Below are positions 53,803 to 63,851 of a stretch of DNA of 64,000 bases, one piece after another. A program made the position numbers and the translations under genes. The notes beneath the pieces are model-generated. The model had not been told where the DNA came from. It did no database searches and saw nothing but the letters and a program-made list of their open reading frames with translations. Origin of the DNA: Pantoea sp. IMH (GTDB taxonomy: Bacteria > Pseudomonadota > Gammaproteobacteria > Enterobacterales > Enterobacteriaceae); assembly GCF_000599885.1 (NCBI RefSeq), contig NZ_JFGT01000005.1, positions 310,001-374,000 of the forward strand, read 5' to 3'. The number at the start of each line of letters is the position of its first letter. Within the stretch, counting starts at the first letter, position 1.

Positions 53803-53830
53803 GTCCCTCTCTGACAGACAAAAAATTGAA

Positions 53831-53855
53831 ACCCCGGCGCCGTCCGGGGTTTTTT
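53831..53855 (+). terminator. Terminator of rlmE-ftsH
   Basis: ACCCCGG / CCGGGGT with a 6-base loop and T run, 28 bases after the ftsH stop. Confidence 0.9.
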
Positions 53856-53921
53856 ATATCCCCGCATTCGTTACACTATCAGCCTGACTGTCCCGCCTGA
53901 TGTGCATGGAGAAACTCAAAC

Positions 53922-54758
53922 ATGAAGCTGTACGCCCGCGATTCCATTCTGGATCTGTCACATCCCCACGTCATGGGGATTTTAAATGTGACGCCGGACT
54001 CTTTTTCAGACGGCGGTCAGCATAACGAGTTAATCCGGGCTCTGACGCATGCTAACGAGATGATTAATGCCGGCGCCACCATCATTGATATAGGCGGCGA
54101 GTCCACCCGCCCAGGCGCAGCTGAAGTTAGCGTTGAGCAGGAACTGGAACGTGTAATACCTGTGGTTGAAGCTATCGCTCAGCGGTTTGAAGTTTGGGTG
54201 TCAGTAGACACTTCCAAGCCTGAAGTCATACGCGAATCAGCGCGCGCTGGGGCGCACATCATCAACGATATTCGCTCCCTGAGCGAACCCGGTGCGCTGG
54301 AAGCGGCGGCAGAGACAGGTTTGCCGGTATGCCTGATGCATATGCAGGGCGCGCCTCAGACCATGCAGCAGGCGCCGAAATATGACAACCTTCTGCAAGA
54401 CGTGAATGATTACTTCGTTGAACAGATTGCACGTTGTGAGCGCGCTGGGATCAAAAAAGCGCAACTGCTGCTCGACCCGGGATTCGGTTTCGGTAAGAAT
54501 CTCTCCCATAATTATCAGCTACTGGCGCACCTGGCCGACTTTCACCACTTTGGATTACCGCTGCTGGTCGGCATGTCCCGTAAGAGCATGATCGGACAAC
54601 TCCTGAACGTCGGACCGTCGCAGCGCCTTACCGGCAGCCTGGCTTGTGCGGTCATAGCGGCTATGCAGGGCGCGCATATCCTGCGCGTTCATGATGTTAA
54701 AGAAACCGTCGAGGCGATGCGCGTCGTCGAAGCAACACTGTCAGCGAAGGAAATGTAA
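53922..54758 (+). CDS. folP: Dihydropteroate synthase FolP
   Basis: The protein has 278 residues (E. coli 282). It is a TIM-barrel enzyme with motifs [15 protein letters not shown] (about 18-32) and [11 protein letters not shown] (about 56-66), and C-terminal [14 protein letters not shown]. It condenses p-aminobenzoate with dihydropterin pyrophosphate in folate synthesis and is the sulfonamide target. No insertion typical of sulfonamide-resistant sul variants is apparent. glmM begins 4 bases after the stop. Confidence 0.96.
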   Translation: MKLYARDSILDLSHPHVMGILNVTPDSFSDGGQHNELIRALTHANEMINAGATIIDIGGESTRPGAAEVSVEQELERVIPVVEAIAQRFEVWVSVDTSKPEVIRESARAGAHIINDIRSLSEPGALEAAAETGLPVCLMHMQGAPQTMQQAPKYDNLLQDVNDYFVEQIARCERAGIKKAQLLLDPGFGFGKNLSHNYQLLAHLADFHHFGLPLLVGMSRKSMIGQLLNVGPSQRLTGSLACAVIAAMQGAHILRVHDVKETVEAMRVVEATLSAKEM

Positions 54759-54762
54759 GGCT

Positions 54763-56097
54763 ATGAGCAATCGTAAGTATTTTGGTACCGATGGCATCCG
54801 CGGCAAAGTGGGCGAGTCGCCTATCACTCCTGATTTTGTGCTGAAGCTTGGCTGGGCGGCCGGAAAGGTGCTGGCAAGAAACGGTTCTAAAAAAATCATC
54901 ATCGGCAAAGATACACGCATCTCCGGTTATATGCTGGAATCTGCCCTTGAAGCTGGCCTGGCGGCCGCCGGACTTTCTGCGGCTTTTACCGGGCCGATGC
55001 CGACACCGGCCATTGCCTATCTGACCAGAACTTTCCGCGCTGAAGCAGGTATCGTCATCTCCGCTTCCCATAACCCGTTTGATGATAACGGCATTAAATT
55101 TTTCTCGATTGAAGGCACTAAACTGCCTGACGACGTGGAAGAAGCGATTGAGGCAGAGCTTGAGAAGCCGATCACCTGCGTCGAGTCTGCTGCGTTAGGG
55201 CGTGCCAGCCGCATTGTTGATGCTGCTGGTCGTTACATCGAATTTTGTAAGGGGACTTTCCCGAGCGAGCTGAGTCTGAACGGCCTTAAGGTCGTGGTGG
55301 ATTGCGCTAATGGTGCCACATACCACATCGCGCCTAATGTGTTACGTGAGCTGGGCGCCACGGTGATTACGATTGGCATCCAGCCGGATGGCATGAACAT
55401 TAACAAAGAGTGTGGCGCGACCGACGTGCGGCAGCTTCAGGAGCGCGTCCTGGCTGAAAAAGCCGATGTGGGTCTGGCTTATGATGGCGATGGCGACCGC
55501 ATCATGATGGTGGATCATCTGGGCCATAAAGTGGATGGTGACCAGATACTTTACATTATCGCCCGTGAGGGTTTACGCCAGGGGCAGCTTCGTGGCGGCG
55601 TTGTAGGTACGCTGATGAGCAATATGGGACTTGAGCTGGCGCTGAAGCAGTTGGGTATCCCTTTTGCCCGGGCGAAAGTGGGTGACCGTTACGTGCTGGA
55701 AAAACTGCAGGAGAAGGGCTGGCGCCTTGGCGCAGAAAACTCTGGTCACGTCATCCTGCTCGACAAAACCACCACCGGCGACGGTATCGTGGCGGGTTTG
55801 CAAGTGCTTACCGCTATGGTGCGTAACCATATGACGCTGCATGACCTTTGCAGTGGCATGAAACTGCTGCCGCAAATTCTGGTGAATGTGCGCTTCAGTG
55901 GTACCACAGACCCGCTGGAAGATGAAACCGTGAAAGCGGTAACGGCCGAGGTGGAGAAAGCGCTGAGTGGACGCGGACGTGTGCTACTGCGTAAATCCGG
56001 TACCGAGCCGCTTATCCGGGTCATGGTTGAAGGGGAAGATGAAGCTCAGGTCAGCGCGCTGGCGCATCGCATTGCAGATGCGGTGAAAGCAGTGTAA
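54763..56097 (+). CDS. glmM: Phosphoglucosamine mutase GlmM
   Basis: The protein has 444 residues (E. coli 445). This alpha-D-phosphohexomutase has active-site phosphoserine Ser102 in [13 protein letters not shown], metal-binding DGDGDR at about 241-246, and phosphate loop [12 protein letters not shown]. It converts glucosamine 6-phosphate to glucosamine 1-phosphate for UDP-GlcNAc. The start [14 protein letters not shown] at 54763 fits the family; a longer frame overlaps folP. It is co-transcribed with folP. Confidence 0.97.
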   Translation: MSNRKYFGTDGIRGKVGESPITPDFVLKLGWAAGKVLARNGSKKIIIGKDTRISGYMLESALEAGLAAAGLSAAFTGPMPTPAIAYLTRTFRAEAGIVISASHNPFDDNGIKFFSIEGTKLPDDVEEAIEAELEKPITCVESAALGRASRIVDAAGRYIEFCKGTFPSELSLNGLKVVVDCANGATYHIAPNVLRELGATVITIGIQPDGMNINKECGATDVRQLQERVLAEKADVGLAYDGDGDRIMMVDHLGHKVDGDQILYIIAREGLRQGQLRGGVVGTLMSNMGLELALKQLGIPFARAKVGDRYVLEKLQEKGWRLGAENSGHVILLDKTTTGDGIVAGLQVLTAMVRNHMTLHDLCSGMKLLPQILVNVRFSGTTDPLEDETVKAVTAEVEKALSGRGRVLLRKSGTEPLIRVMVEGEDEAQVSALAHRIADAVKAV

Positions 56098-56136
56098 TTC
56101 TCCTCCGGCCAAAGCGGCCAAAGCGTGAATTTTCCG

Positions 56137-56175
56137 GGCCGGACAGCCTCAAAAACTGCCCGGCCTGTTTTATTG
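56137..56175 (+). terminator. Terminator of folP-glmM
   Basis: GGCCGG-A-CAG pairs with CTG-C-CCGGCC (56137-56146 with 56156-56165) and is followed by TGTTTTATTG. Confidence 0.75.
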
Positions 56176-56440
56176 TTTAGCCAGCAACAAAAGCTCAGGC
56201 ATACGGCATCCTGACCTGCATTTTTGCTATTAAATCAGTCGTTTTCGCTTAAAAAAAATGCAACCTGACTTTTTTTGCTGTTTTTTTCTGCAGTTGATGA
56301 AGGCATGATAAATTGCTCTTGCACAGAAGGGCGGGTTTGGTTAGTATTCACACCCGCTTCTGATGGGTAGCGACAACGCTATCACTCTGACTGGTTTGAA
56401 GCTTTTGATGTGCGGTTTCCGCGCAAGGAACAGGTTGAAT
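56176..56440 (+). promoter_or_regulatory. secG upstream region
   Basis: About 265 AT-rich bases with runs of A and T (56249-56290) and no gene. A hairpin with arms GCGGGT and ACCCGC (about 56331-56357) lies in the probable secG leader. The frame of secG is open upstream to 56363 but is not conserved there. No confident promoter call. Confidence 0.45.
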
Positions 56441-56773
56441 ATGTACGAAGCTCTTTTGGTAGTTTTCCTTATTGTGGCAATCGGCCTTGTAGGTCTGATC
56501 ATGCTGCAGCAAGGTAAAGGCGCTGATATGGGCGCGTCATTTGGTGCAGGCTCTTCTGCAACGCTGTTTGGTTCTAACGGTTCAGGTAACTTTATGACCC
56601 GTATGACCGCAGTGCTGGCAGCATTGTTTTTCATCATCAGCTTGATTCTGGGTAACCTCAACAGCAACAAAACCCAGACAGGAAGCGAGTGGGAAAATCT
56701 GACTCAGCCTGCACAGTCGCAGCAGAGCCAGCCAGCTAAACCGGCCTCGCCGGCAAGCGATATCCCACAGTAA
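56441..56773 (+). CDS. secG: Preprotein translocase subunit SecG
   Basis: The protein has 110 residues, the same as E. coli SecG. Two membrane helices (about 2-22 and 54-72) flank a cytoplasmic GKGADMGASFGAGSS loop, and a polar C-terminal tail is rich in Gln, Ser and Pro. It is the accessory subunit of SecYEG and aids SecA-driven export. It is followed by the tRNA-Leu gene, as in E. coli. Confidence 0.96.
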   Translation: MYEALLVVFLIVAIGLVGLIMLQQGKGADMGASFGAGSSATLFGSNGSGNFMTRMTAVLAALFFIISLILGNLNSNKTQTGSEWENLTQPAQSQQSQPAKPASPASDIPQ

Positions 56774-56828
56774 GCAGTAAGCGTCACTATTTCGACGCGA
56801 CAGAAATAAAAAAGTCGCAATCTTTTGT

Positions 56829-56915
56829 GCCGTGGTGGTGGAATTGGTAGACACGCTACCTTGAGGTGGTAGTGCCCGCATGGGCTTACGGGTTCAAGTC
56901 CCGTCCTCGGTACCA
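56829..56915 (+). tRNA. leuU: tRNA-Leu (anticodon GAG)
   Basis: This 87-nt class II tRNA has anticodon GAG at 56863-56865, a long variable arm (TGCCC...GGGCT), T arm with GGTTCAAGTCC, and encoded CCA. It is near-identical to E. coli leuU and in the same place between secG and metY. The acceptor stem has U5 opposite U68, an unpaired position that is A5-U68 in E. coli leuU. Confidence 0.95.
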
Positions 56916-56929
56916 AATCTCAGTTTTGC

Positions 56930-56958
56930 TTGCATTTTATGCAAGATCGGCGTAGTAT
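56930..56958 (+). promoter_or_regulatory. Promoter of metY-rimP-nusA-infB operon
   Basis: TTGCAT (56930-56935), 17 bases, TAGTAT (56953-56958), with a predicted start near 56965, ten bases before the tRNA. The -35 lies within a CTTGCAT-TTT-ATGCAAG hairpin (56929-56945) that may also end the secG-leuU transcript. Confidence 0.65.
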
Positions 56959-56974
56959 TTGCCACGTTTTCGGA

Positions 56975-57051
<77 letters not shown>

Positions 57052-57180
57052 CTTTCCCTTAGAGTTCTTTTTCAAATATACTGTATGCAAGGTAACGCGC
57101 ATTTCAGCAGATTTTGAAAAAAATTCTTCTGGATTGTGCCGAACCGCCAGTGATGGCGTACAGGGTCCAGTCGCATAAAG

Positions 57181-57202
57181 CCCCGAATTTTCGGGGTTTT
57201 TT
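57181..57202 (+). terminator. Terminator/attenuator between metY and rimP
   Basis: CCCCGA-ATTT-TCGGGG followed by TTTTTT lies 130 bases after the tRNA and 60 before rimP. It should end most tRNA transcripts and let only part of transcription enter rimP-nusA-infB. Confidence 0.88.
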
Positions 57203-57261
57203 GTTATCAGGAAACAGCATACTGGGCTATTAAGCCCTTTTTTTATGTCTTGGGGGTGGGA

Positions 57262-57714
57262 TTGTCCACATTAGAGCAAAAATTGACAGAGCTGATTTCA
57301 GCACCGGTTGAAGCGCTAGGCTACGAACTGGTTGGTATTGAGTTTGTACGCGGCCGCACATCCACGTTGCGCATCTATATTGATAGTGAAGATGGCATCA
57401 CTGTTGATGATTGTGCTGATGTCAGCCACCAGGTAAGCGCCGTATTCGACGTTGAAGATCCGATAACCGTCGCCTACCATCTTGAAGTCTCCTCACCAGG
57501 CCTTGAGCGCCCTCTCTTCACCGCTGAGCACTACGCACGATTTACTGGCGAAGAAGTGAGCCTGGTGCTGCGTATGGCCGTACAGAACCGCCGCAAATGG
57601 CAGGGAATCATTAAATCTGTTGAAGGTGAAATGATCACTGTTACCGTTGAGGGTAACGACGAAGTGTTCGCGCTGAGCAATATCCAGAAGGCGAACCTGG
57701 TTCCCCACTTTTAA
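57262..57714 (+). CDS. rimP: Ribosome maturation factor RimP
   Basis: The protein has 150 residues, the same as E. coli RimP. An N-terminal alpha/beta domain (1-75) is followed by an SH3-like C-terminal domain ending NLVPHF. It assists 30S assembly around S12. The start is TTG at 57262 (Met-Ser-Thr-Leu-Glu-Gln), preceded by the G-rich GGGGGTGGGA; another TTG at 57250 is in frame but adds only four residues. It is the first protein gene of the operon. Confidence 0.94.
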   Translation: MSTLEQKLTELISAPVEALGYELVGIEFVRGRTSTLRIYIDSEDGITVDDCADVSHQVSAVFDVEDPITVAYHLEVSSPGLERPLFTAEHYARFTGEEVSLVLRMAVQNRRKWQGIIKSVEGEMITVTVEGNDEVFALSNIQKANLVPHF

Positions 57715-57738
57715 GAGTCCGGATTGAGGCATACCAGG

Positions 57739-59226
57739 ATGAACAAAGAAATTTTAGCTGTAGTCGAAGCCGTATCTAACGAAAAATCCCTCCCGCGCGA
57801 GAAGATTTTTGAAGCGCTGGAAAGCGCTCTGGCGACAGCAACCAAGAAAAAATATGAGCAGGAAATCGACGTCCGCGTCAGCATCGATCGCAAAAGTGGC
57901 GATTTTGATACGTTCCGTCGCTGGGTTATCGTTGATGAAGTGACCATGCCAACGCGTGAGATCACGCTTGATGCAGCGCGTTTTGAAGATGAATCACTGA
58001 ATCTGGGCGAATATGTCGAGGATCAGATTGAATCTGTAACCTTTGACCGTATCACCACGCAGACCGCTAAACAGGTTATCGTGCAGAAAGTGCGCGAAGC
58101 TGAACGCGCGATGGTGGTCGATCAGTTCCGCGAGCAGGAAGGTGAGATCATCACCGGCGTGGTGAAGAAAGTAAACCGCGACAATATCTCTCTGGATCTG
58201 GGTAGTAATGCAGAAGCTGTCATCATTCGTGAAGATATGCTGCCTCGCGAAAACTTCCGTCCGGGTGACCGTATTCGCGGCGTTCTCTATGCGGTACGTC
58301 CCGAAGCACGCGGTGCCCAGCTGTTTGTCAGCCGTTCCAAACCGGAAATGCTGATTGAGCTGTTCCGCATCGAAGTGCCGGAAATTGGCGAAGAAGTGAT
58401 TGAGATTAAAGCCGCCGCGCGCGATCCGGGCTCTCGTGCCAAGATTGCGGTGAAAACCAACGACAAGCGTATCGATCCGGTCGGCGCCTGCGTGGGTATG
58501 CGTGGTGCGCGTGTTCAGGCGGTATCCAGTGAACTGGGTGGCGAGCGCATTGATATCGTACTGTGGGATGATAATCCTGCGCAGTTCGTGATCAACGCGA
58601 TGGCCCCGGCGGATGTCGCCTCTATCGTGGTGGATGAAGATAATCACACCATGGATATCGCTGTTGAAGCCGGAAATCTGGCTCAGGCGATCGGCCGTAA
58701 TGGCCAAAACGTACGTCTCGCTTCGCAGCTAAGTGGCTGGGAGCTGAACGTAATGACGGTCGACGATCTGCAAGCGAAGCATCAGGCTGAGGCCCATGCC
58801 GCCATCGACGTCTTTACCAAACATCTCGATATTGATGAAGACTTTGCCACCGTGCTGGTCGAAGAGGGCTTCTCTTCGCTGGAAGAACTGGCTTATGTCC
58901 CGATCAATGAGCTGTTGGAAATCGACGGTCTGGATGAAGAGACAGTAGAAGCGCTGCGCGATCGTGCGAAAAATGCGTTAACCACTCTGGCTCTTGCTAA
59001 AGAAGAGAGCCTTGGCGACAACCAGCCAGCAGAAGATTTGCTGGGTCTGGAAGGTCTTGATCGCGAGCTGGCGTACAAGCTGGCAGCGAAAGGCGTATGC
59101 ACGCTGGAAGATCTTGCCGAGCAGGGTGTTGACGATCTGTCAGATATTGATGGCCTGAGCGACGAACAGGCTGGTGAGCTGATTATGGCTGCACGTAATA
59201 TCTGCTGGTTCGGCGACGACGCGTAA
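57739..59226 (+). CDS. nusA: Transcription termination/antitermination factor NusA
   Basis: The protein has 495 residues, the same as E. coli NusA. An N-terminal polymerase-binding domain (1-125) is followed by S1 (about 135-200), KH1 and KH2 (about 230-345, with [11 protein letters not shown] and [11 protein letters not shown]), and two acidic repeats AR1 and AR2 (about 360-490). It modulates pausing, termination and lambda N / rrn antitermination. Start ATG 57739 ([16 protein letters not shown]). Confidence 0.97.
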   Translation: MNKEILAVVEAVSNEKSLPREKIFEALESALATATKKKYEQEIDVRVSIDRKSGDFDTFRRWVIVDEVTMPTREITLDAARFEDESLNLGEYVEDQIESVTFDRITTQTAKQVIVQKVREAERAMVVDQFREQEGEIITGVVKKVNRDNISLDLGSNAEAVIIREDMLPRENFRPGDRIRGVLYAVRPEARGAQLFVSRSKPEMLIELFRIEVPEIGEEVIEIKAAARDPGSRAKIAVKTNDKRIDPVGACVGMRGARVQAVSSELGGERIDIVLWDDNPAQFVINAMAPADVASIVVDEDNHTMDIAVEAGNLAQAIGRNGQNVRLASQLSGWELNVMTVDDLQAKHQAEAHAAIDVFTKHLDIDEDFATVLVEEGFSSLEELAYVPINELLEIDGLDEETVEALRDRAKNALTTLALAKEESLGDNQPAEDLLGLEGLDRELAYKLAAKGVCTLEDLAEQGVDDLSDIDGLSDEQAGELIMAARNICWFGDDA

Positions 59227-59251
59227 TAAACTGTAAGCAGGAAGGAACAGC

Positions 59252-61942
59252 ATGACAGATGTAACCGTAAAATCGCTGGCCGCAGAGATTCAGACCCCGG
59301 TAGAACGCCTGGTACAGCAATTTGCTGATGCAGGGATCCGCAAGACTGAAACAGACTCTGTGACACAGCAGGAAAAAGAGACGCTCCTCAACCACTTGAA
59401 CCGTGATCATAACAGCGGTTCGGGTAAACTGACTCTGCAGCGCAAAACGCGCAGCACCCTGAATATTCCGGGCACCGGCGGTAAAAGCAAATCGGTGCAA
59501 ATTGAAGTCCGCAAAAAGCGCACCTACGTGAAAGGCGATCCTGCCGAAGCCGAGCAGGCTGAAGCAGAAGAGCAGGCGCAGCGTGAAGCGGAAGAACTGG
59601 CTCGTCGTGAGGCTGAAGAACAAGCCAAACGCGAAGCTCAAGAGAAAGCGAAGCGTGAAGCCGAGGAGCAGGCTAAACGTGAGGCAGCTGATAAAGCCAA
59701 ACGTGAAGCAGCGGAAAAAAATAAAGTGAGCAATCAACATACCGACGATATGACCCGGGCGACCCAATCTGACAAAGCCCGTCGCGAAGCCGAAGCCGCA
59801 GAGCTGAAGCGTAAAGCTGAAGAAGAAGCGCGTCGCAAAATTGAAGAAGAAGCGAAGCGCGTAGCGGAAGAGGCCCGTAAAATGGCGGAAGAGAAGGGCT
59901 CCGAGTGGGCTGAAGCGGAGAAAGAAGTGGAAGACACTTCTGACTACCACGTCACCACTTCTACCCATGCTCGTGCGGCAGAAGATGAGAACGACGCGCA
60001 GGTTGAAGGCGATCGCCGCACCCGCGCTGCCCGTCCGGCTAAGCCAGCACAGCGCAAAAAAGGCAATAAGCATTCCGAAGCGAAAACTGACCGGGAAGAA
60101 GCGCGTGCGCAGTTCCGTGGCGGTAAAGGCGGTAAGCGTAAGCCAAGCACCCTTCAGCAGGGCTTCAACAAACCTGCTCAGGCTGTTAACCGCGACGTGA
60201 TCATTGGTGAAACCATTACCGTCGCTGAACTGGCGAACAAAATGGCGGTGAAAGGCTCTCAGGTCATCAAAGCGATGATGAAAATGGGCGCTATGGCCAC
60301 CATTAACCAGGTTATCGATCAGGAAACGGCTCAGATGGTCGCGGAAGAGATGGGTCACAAAGTGACGCTGCGCCGCGAGAACGAGCTGGAAGAAGCGGTA
60401 ATGAGCGATCGTGATACCGATGCGGCAATGGAATCCCGCGCACCGGTCGTGACCATCATGGGTCACGTTGACCACGGTAAAACCTCGCTGCTGGACTATA
60501 TTCGCTCCACAAAAGTCGCCTCTGGCGAAGCGGGTGGCATTACCCAGCACATCGGTGCATACCATGTTGAAACCGACAACGGTATGGTCACCTTCCTGGA
60601 TACTCCAGGTCACGCCGCGTTTACCGCAATGCGTGCCCGTGGTGCTCAGGCAACGGATATCGTTATCCTGGTCGTCGCCGCTGATGATGGCGTTATGCCA
60701 CAGACTATTGAAGCTATCCAGCACGCCAAAGCCGCTAAAGTGCCGGTTGTGGTTGCGGTGAACAAGGTTGATAAACCAGAAGCCGATCCGGATCGCGTTA
60801 AGAACGAACTGACTCAGTACGGTATCATTCCGGAAGAGTGGGGCGGCGAAAACATGTTCGTCAACGTATCAGCGAAAGCGGGTACCGGTATTGACGACCT
60901 GCTGAATGCGATTCTGCTTCAGGCGGAAGTGCTGGAACTGACCGCAGTTCGCCAGGGTATGGCAAGCGGTGTGGTCATCGAATCCTTCCTGGATAAAGGT
61001 CGTGGTCCGGTTGCTACCGTTCTGGTACGTGAAGGGACGCTGAACAAAGGCGATATCGTTCTGTGTGGCTTCGAATATGGCCGTGTGCGTGCGATGCGTG
61101 ACGAGTTAGGTCGTGAAGTTATGACGGCGGGTCCTTCGATTCCTGTCGAGATCCTCGGCCTGTCAGGCGTTCCTGCTGCCGGTGATGAAGCGACCGTTGT
61201 GCGTGATGAGAAGAAAGCGCGTGAAGTTGCGCTCTATCGTCAGGGCAAATTCCGCGAAGTTAAGCTGGCTCGTCAGCAGAAATCTAAGCTGGAAAACATG
61301 TTTGCCAACATGACCGAAGGCGAAGTGTCCGAGCTGAACATCGTGCTGAAAGCCGACGTACAGGGTTCTGTCGAAGCAATCACCGACTCCCTGCTGAAGC
61401 TGTCAACCGAAGAAGTGAAAGTCAAAATCGTGGGCTCTGGCGTAGGTGGCATCACCGAAACCGACGCCACGCTGGCTGCGGCTTCCAATGCGATTCTGGT
61501 TGGCTTCAACGTACGTGCTGATGCTTCTGCCCGTCGCGTTATCGATGCTGAGAGTCTGGACCTGCGCTATTACTCCGTCATCTATAATCTGATTGACGAA
61601 GTTAAGCAGGCCATGAGCGGGATGCTGGCGCCGGAATACAAGCACCAGATTACTGGACTTGCCGAAGTGCGTGACGTGTTTAAATCACCGAAGTTTGGTG
61701 CTGTCGCGGGCTGTATGGTCACCGAAGGCAACATCAAGCGTCACAACCCAATCCGCGTTCTGCGCGACAACGTGGTTATCTATGAAGGCGAGCTGGAATC
61801 ACTCCGTCGCTTCAAGGATGACGTCAACGAAGTCCGTAACGGCATGGAATGTGGTATCGGCGTGAAGAACTACAATGATGTGCGTGTTGGCGATATGATT
61901 GAAGTCTTCGAGATTATCGAGATCCAGCGTACTATCGCTTAA
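59252..61942 (+). CDS. infB: Translation initiation factor IF-2
   Basis: The protein has 896 residues (E. coli 890). An N-terminal IF2-N subdomain (1-50) precedes a long charged linker of [13 protein letters not shown] repeats (about 98-215), a second IF2-N domain (about 318-370), the G domain with GHVDHGKT at 404-411, and C-terminal domains that bind fMet-tRNA. A GTG at 59726 (Val159, VSNQ) is at the same place as the E. coli internal start that makes the shorter IF2 isoform, so two products are likely. Confidence 0.97.
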   Translation: MTDVTVKSLAAEIQTPVERLVQQFADAGIRKTETDSVTQQEKETLLNHLNRDHNSGSGKLTLQRKTRSTLNIPGTGGKSKSVQIEVRKKRTYVKGDPAEAEQAEAEEQAQREAEELARREAEEQAKREAQEKAKREAEEQAKREAADKAKREAAEKNKVSNQHTDDMTRATQSDKARREAEAAELKRKAEEEARRKIEEEAKRVAEEARKMAEEKGSEWAEAEKEVEDTSDYHVTTSTHARAAEDENDAQVEGDRRTRAARPAKPAQRKKGNKHSEAKTDREEARAQFRGGKGGKRKPSTLQQGFNKPAQAVNRDVIIGETITVAELANKMAVKGSQVIKAMMKMGAMATINQVIDQETAQMVAEEMGHKVTLRRENELEEAVMSDRDTDAAMESRAPVVTIMGHVDHGKTSLLDYIRSTKVASGEAGGITQHIGAYHVETDNGMVTFLDTPGHAAFTAMRARGAQATDIVILVVAADDGVMPQTIEAIQHAKAAKVPVVVAVNKVDKPEADPDRVKNELTQYGIIPEEWGGENMFVNVSAKAGTGIDDLLNAILLQAEVLELTAVRQGMASGVVIESFLDKGRGPVATVLVREGTLNKGDIVLCGFEYGRVRAMRDELGREVMTAGPSIPVEILGLSGVPAAGDEATVVRDEKKAREVALYRQGKFREVKLARQQKSKLENMFANMTEGEVSELNIVLKADVQGSVEAITDSLLKLSTEEVKVKIVGSGVGGITETDATLAAASNAILVGFNVRADASARRVIDAESLDLRYYSVIYNLIDEVKQAMSGMLAPEYKHQITGLAEVRDVFKSPKFGAVAGCMVTEGNIKRHNPIRVLRDNVVIYEGELESLRRFKDDVNEVRNGMECGIGVKNYNDVRVGDMIEVFEIIEIQRTIA

Positions 61943-62007
61943 TGGTTGCCTGAACAACCTATTCGGGAGGCCTTAGCGCCTCCCGTATTTATTTGGAGAG
62001 AATAATT

Positions 62008-62421
62008 ATGGCGAAAGAATTTGGTCGCCCGCAGCGTGTCTCCCAGGAGTTGCAGAAAGAGATCGCTATTATTTTACAGCGTGAGATTAAAGATCCCCGT
62101 CTGGGCATGATGGTAACTGTTTCAGGTGTGGAGCTTTCACGTGACCTGGCCTATGCCAAGGTCTTTGTTACCTTCCTCAATGACAAAGACGAAGACGCTA
62201 TCAAAGGCGGCCTGCGCGCGCTGGGTGATTCCACAGGATACATCCGCTCACTGCTGGGTAAAGCAATGCGCCTGCGTATTGTGCCGGAACTGACCTTCTT
62301 CTATGACAACTCGCTGGTTGAAGGGATGCGCATGTCTAACCTGGTGACAAATGTGGTCAGAAACGACGCCGAGCGTCGTGGGCCGGGTGAAGGGCAGGAA
62401 GAAGACAAGAAGGAAGAGTGA
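62008..62421 (+). CDS. rbfA: Ribosome-binding factor RbfA
   Basis: This 137-residue KH-like fold protein matches E. coli RbfA (133) with a slightly different charged tail ([13 protein letters not shown]). It helps 16S rRNA 5'-end maturation and cold adaptation. Start ATG 62008 has GGAGAG upstream; an earlier in-frame ATG at 61993 adds five residues. Its TGA stop overlaps the truB ATG by one base. Confidence 0.96.
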   Translation: MAKEFGRPQRVSQELQKEIAIILQREIKDPRLGMMVTVSGVELSRDLAYAKVFVTFLNDKDEDAIKGGLRALGDSTGYIRSLLGKAMRLRIVPELTFFYDNSLVEGMRMSNLVTNVVRNDAERRGPGEGQEEDKKEE

Positions 62422-63389
62422 TGAGCCGTCCCCGTCGTCGCGGTCGCGACGTCCACGGCGTGCTGCTGCTGGACAAACCTCAGGGGCTTTCAAGCAATGA
62501 TGCCCTGCAGAAAGTAAAGCGGCTGTTCACAGCAAACCGTGCCGGCCACACTGGCGCGCTGGATCCGCTGGCGACAGGCATGCTGCCTATCTGCCTGGGC
62601 GAAGCCACCAAGTTTTCCCAGTATCTGCTGGACTCTGATAAACGCTACCGCGTGATTGCCCGACTGGGCCAGCGCACGGATACCTCTGATGCCGATGGTG
62701 CGGTAATCAGCGAGCGTCCGGTAACGTTTACGCAGGAAGCGCTGGATCAGGCGCTGGAGGGTTTCCGCGGAGAAACTCAGCAGGTGCCATCGATGTACTC
62801 TGCTTTGAAGTACCAGGGCCGTAAACTGTATGAATATGCCCGTGAAGGTATTGAAGTGCCACGGGAAGCGCGCAGCATCACAGTTTATGATCTGCAGTTT
62901 ATCCGCTGGGAAGGGGATGAGCTTGAGCTGGAAATCCACTGCTCAAAAGGGACTTACATCCGCACCATTATCGACGACCTTGGCGAGATACTGGGCTGCG
63001 GCGCGCACGTCATTTTTTTGCGGCGCCTGCAGGTGGCGACTTATCCCATCACCAGCATGGTGACGCTGGAGCAGCTGGCCGCGCTGAGTGAAGAAGCTTA
63101 CCGAACAGATCGAACCCCTGCAGACCTGCTGGATCCTTTACTGATGCCAATGGACAGTCCCGCAGCGGCCTGGCCTGAGGTTAATCTGCCAATCACCGTC
63201 TCCGCTTACTTTAAGCAGGGGATGCCGGTGCAGGCGGCTAACGCGCCAGACACCGGACTGGTGAGGGTGACAGAAGGCGATGAACGCAAGTTTATCGGCA
63301 TGGCGGAGATTGCGGAAGATGGGCGCGTTGCTCCCCGTCGTCTGGTTGTGGAATATTCTGACCTGCCATTTGCGAAAGCATCGGGCTAA
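62421..63389 (+). CDS. truB: tRNA pseudouridine-55 synthase TruB
   Basis: The protein has 322 residues (E. coli 314). The catalytic Asp48 lies in [14 protein letters not shown], and RTIIDDLG and the C-terminal PUA-like domain are present. It forms pseudouridine 55 in the T loop of tRNAs. It starts at ATG 62421 within the rbfA stop (TGATG), which indicates coupling. The rpsO -35 element lies in its last codons. Confidence 0.96.
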   Translation: MSRPRRRGRDVHGVLLLDKPQGLSSNDALQKVKRLFTANRAGHTGALDPLATGMLPICLGEATKFSQYLLDSDKRYRVIARLGQRTDTSDADGAVISERPVTFTQEALDQALEGFRGETQQVPSMYSALKYQGRKLYEYAREGIEVPREARSITVYDLQFIRWEGDELELEIHCSKGTYIRTIIDDLGEILGCGAHVIFLRRLQVATYPITSMVTLEQLAALSEEAYRTDRTPADLLDPLLMPMDSPAAAWPEVNLPITVSAYFKQGMPVQAANAPDTGLVRVTEGDERKFIGMAEIAEDGRVAPRRLVVEYSDLPFAKASG

Positions 63390-63472
63390 GAGTAGAATAG
63401 TGCGGCTTTACACTGGGTGGCTGAATTAGAGATCGGCGCCTGTACATTTATCTTATAATTTGGAGTTGTAAC
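63370..63472 (+). promoter_or_regulatory. rpsO promoter and S15-responsive leader
   Basis: TTGCGA (63370-63375), a 17-base spacer and TAGAAT (63393-63398) match the E. coli rpsO promoter layout, with a predicted start near 63405. The approximately 68-base leader ends in TTTGGAGTTGTAACATG. In E. coli this leader folds as hairpin or pseudoknot and is trapped by S15; I infer the same here from position and similarity. Confidence 0.65.
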
Positions 63473-63742
63473 ATGTCTCTAAGTGTTGAAACTAAAGCGC
63501 AGATCGTTGCTGATTACGGTCGTGATGCGAACGACAGTGGTTCTACCGAAGTTCAGGTTGCTCTGCTGACTGCTCAGATTAACCACCTGCAGGGTCACTT
63601 CTCTGAGCACAAGAAAGACCACCACAGCCGTCGCGGTCTGCTGCGTATGGTTTCCCAGCGTCGTAAGCTGCTGGATTACCTGAAGCGTAAAGACGTTGCA
63701 CGTTACACCAGCCTGATCGAGCGTCTGGGTCTGCGTCGCTAA
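63473..63742 (+). CDS. rpsO: 30S ribosomal protein S15
   Basis: The protein has 89 residues, the same as E. coli S15 and nearly identical ([42 protein letters not shown]). It binds the central domain of 16S rRNA. It is preceded by its own promoter and followed by a terminator; pnp follows, as in all enterobacteria. Confidence 0.98.
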   Translation: MSLSVETKAQIVADYGRDANDSGSTEVQVALLTAQINHLQGHFSEHKKDHHSRRGLLRMVSQRRKLLDYLKRKDVARYTSLIERLGLRR

Positions 63743-63828
63743 GTCTCAGAATCGGCCCCGCCACCGTTTCAGCGCAATCTGATTCGAAAAATGGCATAAA
63801 GGCAGATTCGTGCGAGTTTCGCTAAAAA

Positions 63829-63851
63829 GGGGCCTTTATGGCCCCTTTTTT
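63829..63851 (+). terminator. Terminator of rpsO
   Basis: GGGGCC-TTTAT-GGCCCC preceded by AAAAA and followed by TTTTTT. Confidence 0.9.

Noticed and set aside
59183-60724. 513-codon open frame antisense to infB
   Set aside because: It reads as Phe/Leu/Arg/Ser-rich, the expected mirror of the Glu/Ala/Lys/Arg-rich IF2 linker on the other strand. No domain is recognisable, and it covers the end of nusA and the conserved infB gene.
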